Positions 16,833 through 24,169 of a stretch of 64,000 nucleotides of DNA are shown here, piece by piece. A program made the translations under genes and the position numbers. Numbering within the stretch: position 1 is the first letter of the stretch; each line of letters starts with the position of its first letter. The DNA comes from Nocardioides pini (GTDB lineage: Bacteria; Actinomycetota; Actinomycetes; Propionibacteriales; Nocardioidaceae): contig NZ_JAPPUX010000003.1 of the NCBI RefSeq assembly GCF_026712185.1, forward strand, positions 248,001-312,000, given 5' to 3'. The notes beneath the pieces are model-generated. The model had not been told where the DNA came from, searched no databases, and saw only the letters and a program-made list of their open reading frames with translations.

Positions 16833-18913
16833 CCGACATTCCCGCAGAAGACGGCCTCGTCGCAGCGCTCGATCCCTTGGTGCTGGGCGGGTCTCCGCTC
16901 GACCCGATCGCCGACGTCGAGACCAACCGGCCGAAGAACCGCGCCCGGGTCGGCTCGATCCGCCCGTCCGCGATGCTCTACACCAACGGGATCGGCGCAA
17001 CGGTCGACCTCCCGCACCTGTCGGTCATGCCACACGGGCTCGACGCGTGGGAGCCGATCTACGCGCGCAGATCCGGACCGGCGGAGGTCATCGCCGAGCC
17101 GCGGTTGCTGGAGCTCGTGCGGGCGCATCTCGGAAGCCAGGTCACTGAGCTGCGCAAGCCCCCGTGGGCACCGGAAGAGCGGGGTCACGCCGGCTCCGAG
17201 GCGATCGATCTCGGGATCCCGGGCCGGATCTTCCCGCAGTGGCTGCGCTGCACCGGCTGCAACATGCTCGCCCCTGTGTCACACGAGCAGTTCAGCTATG
17301 TGAACGTGAACCGGTTCCGCCCAGACCAGGCTCAGTTCTTTCACGAGCGGTGCACGGGTTGGGGCGGCGACGACAGGCGGTCGTCACGATCGACGAAGAA
17401 GCAGCCAGCTGTCCCAGCGAGATATCTGATCGCCTGCACCAACGGACACCTCGACGAGTTCCCGTACGGGCCTTGGGTCCATCGGGGTCAGCCCTGCGCT
17501 AAGGCGCCGATTCCACATCTGCGGATGCGGGAGTGGAAGAGCAACATCGGTCCGGACGTGCAGATCATGTGCGTCTCCTGCGGTGCGTCTCGCGGGATGC
17601 TCGAGGCCACCGGCCCCAAGGCTGTCGACAAGCTGCCGCACTGCCGAGGCCGCCATGCCCATCTCGACGCCTTCTATGCGTGTGGTCAGCCAGGGCGACT
17701 CATGATGCTCGGGGCTGCTAATCAATGGTTCGCCTCGACACTCGGCCTGCTGGCGCTGCCTCGCGAGGAGGCGCTCACGGCCGAGGATCTGATCCCCCTG
17801 CTGCAAGCTCTGCCAATCGGCGTCCTCAGCGCAGCTCCGGTCAAGGAGGCGCTCCCGGGCTTCCGGATCGCCGCGGGGATGATTGCGCAGACTGACGCTT
17901 TCGAGGACGTCGACGACGACGTGCTGTGGGAGGCTATCGAGCTGGTCAACAGTGGCGGTTCCACGCCCAAGACAATGTCCGCTGAGCGGCGCGCCGACCC
18001 ACTGACCGTGCTCGGGCCCGAGTGGACTGTTCTCACAGACGAGCGGAAGTACACCCGGCACAGCGGATCCATGGACTTCCGCGCCGTGCGGCGGGAGGTG
18101 CCCCCCGCTCTGGCCTCGATCGTCACCTCGGTCGTCGCAGTAGAGAAGTTGAAGAAGGTCAACGCCTTCATCGGGTTCACCCGGATCGACGCACTCGACC
18201 GCATCGACGACGCCTCTGCTCGGGTAGCACCTCTCAACCGCAACGGCCGGCCGACCTGGGTACCCGCAACCGAGGACCGTGGCGAGGGTGTCTTCATCCG
18301 CTTCGAGGAAGCAGCAGTTGCAGCGTGGGAGGACCAAGTCCGGGCACTTCCAGTGTGGGCAGCCTTCCGAGACGCACATCGCATCAACTTCCGTCGTCGC
18401 ACCAGCAAGACAGCCGGTGACATCGACCCCGACTCCCGCTTCCCTGCTCCGCGATACTGGGCGATCCACACGCTGTCTCACCTGCTCATCCGTGAGGCGG
18501 CGATGTCCAGCGGGTACGGATCGGCCAGCTTGACCGAGCGCATCTATGCCTGGCCGGCGGACGGTGAGCGCGGACCGGCCGCGGGGCTCCTCATCACGAC
18601 GACCGCGTCGGACAGCGAGGGCACGCTCGGCGGTCTCGTCGACCTGGCTCGGCCCGGGAAGCTCGGCAAGCTGGTCGCCAATGCGCTCCGGCGTGGGCAG
18701 CGATGCTCATCCGACCCGATCTGTTCACACCGGCTGCCCACTGACAAGGAAGAGTTCCTCCACGGTGCCGCCTGCCACTTCTGTCTCTTTGTGAGCGAGA
18801 CGAGCTGCGAGCGCACCAACCGCTTCCTCGACCGACGTCTCCTGCTGGGGCTCACGACCGATCCGGCCGTGGCGACGCCGGGCCTGCTCGCCGCATTGAC
18901 GGAGGGCATCTGA
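16829..18913 (+). CDS. drmB: DISARM DUF1998 protein DrmB
   Basis: A 694-residue DUF1998 protein, the obligate partner of DrmA. The N-terminal half contains a zinc-like Cys cluster (LRCTGCNM, later CVSCGASRG). The C-terminal DUF1998 part has HTLSHLLIREAAMSSGYGS followed by a cysteine-rich block (GQRCSSDPICSH and GAACHFCLFVSETSCERTNR), typical of metal-binding DUF1998 ends. The GTG at 16829 overlaps the drmA TGA (GTGA), the same junction style seen elsewhere in the operon; an in-frame ATG at 16805 is an alternative that would overlap drmA by 28 nt. It is followed at once by drmC. Confidence 0.92.
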   Translation: MTDIPAEDGLVAALDPLVLGGSPLDPIADVETNRPKNRARVGSIRPSAMLYTNGIGATVDLPHLSVMPHGLDAWEPIYARRSGPAEVIAEPRLLELVRAHLGSQVTELRKPPWAPEERGHAGSEAIDLGIPGRIFPQWLRCTGCNMLAPVSHEQFSYVNVNRFRPDQAQFFHERCTGWGGDDRRSSRSTKKQPAVPARYLIACTNGHLDEFPYGPWVHRGQPCAKAPIPHLRMREWKSNIGPDVQIMCVSCGASRGMLEATGPKAVDKLPHCRGRHAHLDAFYACGQPGRLMMLGAANQWFASTLGLLALPREEALTAEDLIPLLQALPIGVLSAAPVKEALPGFRIAAGMIAQTDAFEDVDDDVLWEAIELVNSGGSTPKTMSAERRADPLTVLGPEWTVLTDERKYTRHSGSMDFRAVRREVPPALASIVTSVVAVEKLKKVNAFIGFTRIDALDRIDDASARVAPLNRNGRPTWVPATEDRGEGVFIRFEEAAVAAWEDQVRALPVWAAFRDAHRINFRRRTSKTAGDIDPDSRFPAPRYWAIHTLSHLLIREAAMSSGYGSASLTERIYAWPADGERGPAAGLLITTTASDSEGTLGGLVDLARPGKLGKLVANALRRGQRCSSDPICSHRLPTDKEEFLHGAACHFCLFVSETSCERTNRFLDRRLLLGLTTDPAVATPGLLAALTEGI

Positions 18914-18914
18914 G

Positions 18915-19619
18915 ATGACCGCCGTGGGGGAACTCGGCGCCTTGCTGAGCGCCGAGGAGGCGGGCTGGATCGCCGCGGAGCTGCGGCAACGACGCCTGCC
19001 GCACCTGGCCGCCAGGCGTGCCTACTCCGAGCATCGGAGCCAGGTGAAGGAACTCCTCGGGCGGCTGCTCGCGGACCAGGGTGCAGTGGAGCTGGCCGCA
19101 GCCGTCCTCGACGGCATCGCGTCCGTGCCGCGCCCGGATCCACTCGAAACGGTGTGGACCTGTCCCAGCGTCCCGGGTGGGGAAGGGCGGACCACGCTCG
19201 CCGTGGCCGAACTGATCAACGAGGCACACTCGACGGTCTACGCGGCAACGTTCTCAGCGTCTTGGGGGTCGGCTTACGTGACTGCACTGGCCAACGCTGC
19301 CCTCCGCGGAGCAGCCGTGACGGTCGTCGTGGACAGGAAGATGCAGAAGGACACGAGTGAGAGGCTCCTGCACCAACTCCCGGGTGCTCGCTTGTGGACG
19401 TATTCGCTGACGGACGATTCGCAGTATCCGCCCCGCCAGCACGCGAAGCTCGTCGTCATCGACGAGAGCGCCTCGTTCGTCACCAGCGCCAACTTCTCCG
19501 ACGCTGCGGCGAAGCGGAACCTCGAGTGCGGCTTGCTGTCTCGCGACATGTCGATCGCTCGGGGGATCAGGTCGCAGCTCGAGACTCTCTACCAACACCA
19601 CGTTCTCGTGGACTACTGA
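18915..19619 (+). CDS. drmC: DISARM phospholipase D-like protein DrmC
   Basis: A 234-residue protein with one clear phospholipase-D half-site near the C-terminus: HAKLVVID with His176, Lys178 and Asp183, followed by SANFSDAAAKRNLE. The N-terminal 80 residues are helical. PLD-family nucleases of this single-HKD size act as dimers. In DISARM, DrmC is the presumed nuclease but has been reported as dispensable for protection in the Bacillus system. It starts one base after the drmB stop, preceded by GGAGGGCATCTGAG, and ends 18 bp before the cytosine methyltransferase gene. Confidence 0.9.
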   Translation: MTAVGELGALLSAEEAGWIAAELRQRRLPHLAARRAYSEHRSQVKELLGRLLADQGAVELAAAVLDGIASVPRPDPLETVWTCPSVPGGEGRTTLAVAELINEAHSTVYAATFSASWGSAYVTALANAALRGAAVTVVVDRKMQKDTSERLLHQLPGARLWTYSLTDDSQYPPRQHAKLVVIDESASFVTSANFSDAAAKRNLECGLLSRDMSIARGIRSQLETLYQHHVLVDY

Positions 19620-19637
19620 ATTGCCATCGGACTTCGC

Positions 19638-20786
19638 GTGCTCGAAGATTCTCGCGTGCGCACGGTAGGGCTCTTCTCGGGAATCGGCGGACTGGAGCTG
19701 GGGCTCGAACGTGCGGGCGCATCGACTGAGCTGCTCTGCGAGTACTGGGGCCCAGCGGCCGCCGTATTGCGCAAACGCTTCGACGTCGAGGTTGTCGGTG
19801 ACATCCGCGAGCTGGGCGCGATTCCAGCGGTAGATGTCGTCACGGCCGGGTTCCCCTGCACGGACCTCAGCCAGGTGGGTCGGACCGCAGGCATCGACGG
19901 CAGCGAGTCCGGCCTGGTGCGCGAGGCGTTCCGGCTCATCGAGCAGACGCCCCCGCGGTGGGTGGTCCTCGAGAACGTGCCGAACATGCTCAGCCTCAAA
20001 GGAGGAGCGGCGATGGCTTTCATCGTCGATTGGTTCGAGGAGCGCGGCTGGAACTGGGCGTACCGCACCGTCGACTCGCAGCACTTCGGGCTCCGCCAGC
20101 GTCGCCGGCGTGTGCTGCTCGTTGCCTCGCGGACCGAGGACCCGCGCGGGGTGCTCTTCACCGACGAGGCGGGGCTCCCGACGACACGTCGGAGTCATTC
20201 CGCATATGGCTTCTACTGGACCGAAGGAAATCGTGGTGTCGGCTGGGGCGATGGGGTCACGCCGACGCTGAAGGGCGGTTCGAAGCTCGGCATCGCTTCA
20301 CCGCCTGCGGTCTGGCGGGTCGGCGCCGAAGCGGGTCGTGCGATCACCCGACCGAGCGTTCGCGCTGGCGAGCGGCTGCAGGGCTTTCGAGCCGGGTGGA
20401 CCGACCTGGGAGCCAAAGACGGCATTCGGTGGAAGATGGTCGGGAATGCAGTTTCGGTGCCGGTCGCGACGTGGATCGGTCGGGGTCTCGCGGAGCCGCG
20501 TTCACCTGTCGATGCGGCTCGGAGGCCCCTCGATGTCGGACGTCGTTGGCCCGCAGCGGCAAGTTCCGTCTCTGGCGTCCGAGAGGAGTGGTCACTTTCG
20601 GAGCGTCCGCTCGCCATGCGACCGCAACAGACTCTCGCGCGCTTGCTCACCGACCACGGTGCTGACCCACTGAGCCTCAACGCAACCCGCGGATTCACCA
20701 CCCGTCTGGTCGCCAGCAATCTGCGACGTCGATCGGACTTCGTGGACGACCTACGTGCCCACATCGAACACATGTCGTCCGTCTGA
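19638..20786 (+). CDS. DNA (cytosine-5) methyltransferase, DrmMII/Dcm-like
   Basis: A 382-residue 5-methylcytosine methyltransferase. Conserved motifs are complete: I (FSGIGGLELGLE), IV with the catalytic Cys (GFPCTDLSQVG), VI (ENVPN), VIII (QRRRR), IX (RAGERLQGF) and X (GNAVSVPVATWIG). The recognition domain between VIII and IX is short, and an extra 95-residue tail follows motif X. The start is uncertain: GTG 19638 is used here, but GTG 19656 gives VRTVGLFSG and is equally reasonable. It lies in the DISARM operon and overlaps vsr. Class 2 DISARM uses a cytosine methyltransferase (DrmMII), but this operon is class 1 with its own adenine enzyme. It may be a second marking activity or part of a separate R-M module. 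Confidence 0.9.
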   Translation: MLEDSRVRTVGLFSGIGGLELGLERAGASTELLCEYWGPAAAVLRKRFDVEVVGDIRELGAIPAVDVVTAGFPCTDLSQVGRTAGIDGSESGLVREAFRLIEQTPPRWVVLENVPNMLSLKGGAAMAFIVDWFEERGWNWAYRTVDSQHFGLRQRRRRVLLVASRTEDPRGVLFTDEAGLPTTRRSHSAYGFYWTEGNRGVGWGDGVTPTLKGGSKLGIASPPAVWRVGAEAGRAITRPSVRAGERLQGFRAGWTDLGAKDGIRWKMVGNAVSVPVATWIGRGLAEPRSPVDAARRPLDVGRRWPAAASSVSGVREEWSLSERPLAMRPQQTLARLLTDHGADPLSLNATRGFTTRLVASNLRRRSDFVDDLRAHIEHMSSV

Positions 20787-21199
20787 TGCCTGAGCCGCTC
20801 GACGCCGTGGTCCGCCGTCGGATGAAGCGCCAAGGGCGACGAGACACGTCGGTCGAACTGGCCATTCGGCGGCAACTCCATGCTCTCGGATATCGCTATC
20901 GGGTCGACTTCCGCCTCGAACCGTCGCTGCGGTGCCGCGGCGACATCGTCTTCACGCGTCGACGTGTGGTCGTGTTCGTGGACGGTTGCTTCTGGCACGG
21001 CTGTCCGGTGCATGCGACAGCACCGAAGAACAACGCCGAGTGGTGGCGCGCCAAGCTCGATGCCAACATCGAGCGGGACAACCGCAACAGAACCGCACTG
21101 GCCCAGCTCGGGTGGAACGTCATCCAGGTCTGGGAGCACGAGGAGCCGGCAGACGCGGTGCACCGGATCCGCGATGCGGTCGAGCAGTCCGCAGTCTGA
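20786..21199 (+). CDS. vsr: very-short-patch-repair (Vsr) endonuclease
   Basis: A 137-residue Vsr-family nuclease that nicks next to T:G mismatches made by deamination of 5-methylcytosine. Family landmarks are intact: RRQGRRDTSVE-like N-terminus (MKRQGRRDTSVELAIRRQL), GDIVFTRRRVVVFVDG with the metal-binding Asp, CFWHGCPVH with catalytic histidines, and WWRAKLDANIERDNRNR. The ATG shares a base with the methyltransferase stop (TGATG), so the pair is coupled. The usual role is to protect the host from mutation at methylated sites; a role as a restriction nuclease of this locus cannot be excluded. It ends 15 bp from a convergent HNH gene. Confidence 0.93.
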   Translation: MPEPLDAVVRRRMKRQGRRDTSVELAIRRQLHALGYRYRVDFRLEPSLRCRGDIVFTRRRVVVFVDGCFWHGCPVHATAPKNNAEWWRAKLDANIERDNRNRTALAQLGWNVIQVWEHEEPADAVHRIRDAVEQSAV

Positions 21200-21214
21200 C
21201 TATGTGGCTCCGTG

Positions 21215-22114
21215 TCAGCCAGCCAGGAATGTCTCGTAGCGGGCGGCCAACCTCTCGGGATCGGGTCGCTGTGCTCGACTGGTCGGGACATGGAGGCGAA
21301 TGCCGTGCATCTCTTGGAGCCCGTGCTTCAGCATCGGCCCGTCGACCTCCTCCATGAGATCGCGATTGATCGCGACCGTGAGGTCGGGCGAGACGCCGAG
21401 GAGGTTCTGGTCGAACGCCGCATGGTGGATCTTGCACATGCTCATTCCGTTGGGAACAACCGGCTCTCCTTCCTCGGCGTCACCGATGATATGAGCCGCA
21501 TCGAGGAGTGTGGGGTGCTTGAGACGACAGATCGCGCAGCTGTCTGTGTAGGCCAAGAGCACCTGCATCCGGAACACCCGTTGATGGAGTCGCGCCCTCG
21601 TGATGCGCTCGACGTAACGCCGAGTCGTGTCGTCCATGGGAGTGCCGGGGGTGATGAACCGCTGACCTTCGTCGACTGCGAGAGCAAACTGTAGTTCGGC
21701 CTGCTCCTCGCCTATGACGTACACGGGATAGATCGGCTCGTACAGTCCGGAGGCCACTCCCACGAACCAGATCAACGGCAGTCGTTGCTCCATCGCGCGA
21801 CGAAGGGCGACGTTCTCGGGGTGATCGGGGTCGGTGCCGCGGTACTTGTACCGCTGGAGGCCGTCTGCCCCGATCTCGTCGTTGTACGGCGGCAGCTGGT
21901 TCGGCGGCGTGAACGTGGTGCGAATTGCCAACGCGGCGTCCATGCCGGCTGGTTTACGGATTCCCCGTTGGCGATCCATGAGCGGGATCCGACGGCCCTC
22001 GTAGGTGAAAGTCGCAAGCCACCCGAAATCAACTCTCGGATCCGTACGCTCGTCGAGCCACGCCATGGCTGAAGTGCGTAGGGCGCGACTGTCGCTAGTG
22101 GGAGTCACGCTCAC
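21215..22114 (-). CDS. HNH restriction-type endonuclease (COG3440-like)
   Basis: A 299-residue protein with an N-terminal recognition-like region of about 180 residues and a C-terminal HNH module: CAIC at 193-196, LLDAAHIIG with the catalytic His, NGMSMCKIHHAAFD and a later DLTVAINRD strand. This order (CxxC, AHI, NG..L/M C..H..FD) is typical of COG3440 predicted restriction endonucleases. The GTG at 22114 overlaps the stop of the upstream DUF262 gene (GTGA), so the two are coupled. A second GTG at 22108 is possible. It probably cuts modified or foreign DNA together with its DUF262 neighbour; substrate unknown. Confidence 0.82.
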   Translation of the reverse strand: MSVTPTSDSRALRTSAMAWLDERTDPRVDFGWLATFTYEGRRIPLMDRQRGIRKPAGMDAALAIRTTFTPPNQLPPYNDEIGADGLQRYKYRGTDPDHPENVALRRAMEQRLPLIWFVGVASGLYEPIYPVYVIGEEQAELQFALAVDEGQRFITPGTPMDDTTRRYVERITRARLHQRVFRMQVLLAYTDSCAICRLKHPTLLDAAHIIGDAEEGEPVVPNGMSMCKIHHAAFDQNLLGVSPDLTVAINRDLMEEVDGPMLKHGLQEMHGIRLHVPTSRAQRPDPERLAARYETFLAG

Positions 22115-23901
22115 AGGGCCTGGTAGTAGTCGCGGATGACGCTGGCCATGAGTCGTCGCCGCTCGGCCAAGAACTCGCGATAGTTCCCCGCTGTGACCTC
22201 TGACAAGAAGTCCGGCACTGCGCTCTCGGACAGGCTCCGAGCGAGGTCGGTTGCGTCGGTGATCTCTCCGAGCTTCAGGACTCCACTGGCTATCTGGTCG
22301 GCGACCTCGCTCATGTAGGTGGTGGGTGGCTTGTTGCTGATGGCGATGTTGACGGCGGTCTCGGTGAGGGTGAAGTTCGCGACCTGGTTGTAGTCGCCGC
22401 GATCGGGGTAGCCGTTCTTGATCAGATAGTCCTTGGGAACGATGTGATGGATGTCGCCGGACTGCTGGTGCATGGCGGCGACTGTGACGCCTTTGGACAG
22501 GAAGCCTCGGGCACCGGTGGCGACCTGTGCGGCCAGGAACGTTTGAAAGAACGGGCTGACCGTGCTGGTCGTCTCCAAGTTGTTCGGCAAGGTCACGGCC
22601 CAGAACGCATCGGACAGCTCGGACTGCTCGATCTGCTTCAGGTAGTTGGCAGCACCTTGCTCGCCGATTCGGCGGATGTCTTGTTCCCAGGTCGACTCGA
22701 AGCTGCCCGAATGGCGCCCCGTCAGCATCGACATCACAAACCAACGCTTCACGATGTGCTTGCGGTCGCCGTCCGACAAGCCCTTGTCGGCCCGCAGCCG
22801 GAGGAAGAGTGCGTAGGCGAAGTTCAACGCGTTCTTTGAGTTCACCATGCCGGTCGTGATGAAGCCGGCGGATTTGATGGTCAGAAGGAAGTTCTCGAAG
22901 TTGTACTTGTTGACGATCTGAAGGAGTGCGCCTTCCAACCTGTCGTACGCGATGGGGATGCGTGCCTCGTCGACTTTTCGCGTCTCCGGGTCGCGTCCGG
23001 ACAGCTCACTCACGATGCTCGAAGCCTTGCCTCTGCTGAATCCCACGAGGCCGGCCACGCGGATGATGTCGCTGTAGGCGGGGTCGTACAGGTCCTCCGC
23101 GTCGTCCTTCAGCCACGAGATCGCGTGCAGGAACGGTGTGGCGGCGAACTCCGTGTCGTTCTCCTTGATGTCCCCGAAGGCATGCGGTGCGACAGCGAGG
23201 TGACAGAAGTAGTCGATCAGCTTCCGGATGTTGCGACCCCTGTCGCCGTACGTCGCGATCTTGCTCATCGCGAAGTCCGCGCTGCTGAGCGGAACGCCCT
23301 TGGAGTTGATGCGGATGAAGATCTCGGACACCGTCTCGACGTCGAGCTCATCGGCGAGCGCGATGATGCCGATCTGGGAGTTCTTGATGCCCTCGAGGCG
23401 TCCGAGATTGGTCTCGAAGGTCTGTTCGTCGGCCTCGGGATTGGCCGTCAGGTAGTGACGGGCGAAGGACAGCGGCGAGGTGGAGTTGAAGAAGTCGCTG
23501 ATGTCAGATATCCACTGAGGATTCTTGTCGAGAACCGGTGTCAAGGTGGCGAACTCTTCCGTAATCGGATTGAACGCGATCTTGATGCGCACCGACTTGT
23601 ACCGCTTGTTGACCACCGGAAGTCCGGCAACGGCAGCTCGGAGTGCCGTGATGCGCTGCTGCCCGTCGATGAGGATCTGCTGGTGTGCAGCGACGTGGCC
23701 GCCCTTCAGCTTGGCTCCGACCGACTGCCAGGTGATCAGGTAGCCGACCGGATAACCCTTGTAGAGCGAGTCCATCAGGTCCCGGACCTTCACGCTGTCC
23801 CAGACGAAGGGACGCTGCAGCTCAGGGATGGCGATCTTCTCGCCCTTCACGTCGGCCAACAGCTGCGTGACAGCAGACTGCGTCACAGAATACTTCGCCA
23901 T
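22111..23901 (-). CDS. GmrSD-like DUF262 plus HNH (DUF1524-type) protein
   Basis: A 596-residue protein. The N-terminal DUF262 (ParB/sulfiredoxin-like) module shows IPELQRPFVWD, LMDSLYKGYPVGYLITW and the NTPase-like motif IDGQQRITAL near residues 78-87. The middle is helical with FIRINSKGVPLS. The C-terminal DUF1524-type HNH reads GDIHHIVPKDYL followed by NQVANFTLTETAVNIAISNK. This is the domain order of GmrSD-type type IV restriction enzymes, which in E. coli CT596 cut glucosylated hydroxymethylcytosine phage DNA. A single-chain form is common. The ATG at 23901 is preceded by a weak GGGGA. It is first in a two-gene unit with the HNH gene and convergent to the DISARM operon. Confidence 0.85.
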   Translation of the reverse strand: MAKYSVTQSAVTQLLADVKGEKIAIPELQRPFVWDSVKVRDLMDSLYKGYPVGYLITWQSVGAKLKGGHVAAHQQILIDGQQRITALRAAVAGLPVVNKRYKSVRIKIAFNPITEEFATLTPVLDKNPQWISDISDFFNSTSPLSFARHYLTANPEADEQTFETNLGRLEGIKNSQIGIIALADELDVETVSEIFIRINSKGVPLSSADFAMSKIATYGDRGRNIRKLIDYFCHLAVAPHAFGDIKENDTEFAATPFLHAISWLKDDAEDLYDPAYSDIIRVAGLVGFSRGKASSIVSELSGRDPETRKVDEARIPIAYDRLEGALLQIVNKYNFENFLLTIKSAGFITTGMVNSKNALNFAYALFLRLRADKGLSDGDRKHIVKRWFVMSMLTGRHSGSFESTWEQDIRRIGEQGAANYLKQIEQSELSDAFWAVTLPNNLETTSTVSPFFQTFLAAQVATGARGFLSKGVTVAAMHQQSGDIHHIVPKDYLIKNGYPDRGDYNQVANFTLTETAVNIAISNKPPTTYMSEVADQIASGVLKLGEITDATDLARSLSESAVPDFLSEVTAGNYREFLAERRRLMASVIRDYYQAL

Positions 23902-24169
23902 ACGAGTCCCCGTTCCAAGGTCAGCCAGAGTTCGATCCGGAGTGCAACGGCCGTCGCGTGGACGGACTCGCTTCCTGCATGACGAAACACCCCCGTTGAT
24001 CGTGGTGGACCAGATGATGCCATCTCGCCATCTCCTAGGGGAGGGAACGCGTTCTCAGTCGGCGGACCGATAAGGGCGCGTATTCAGCGCTTTTGATCAT
24101 TTCGCAGGCAGAAAGGCCCCTCCCGACGCATGATCGTCACTCGTGCTCGGCCTAGGGGGAGAAGAGCTC

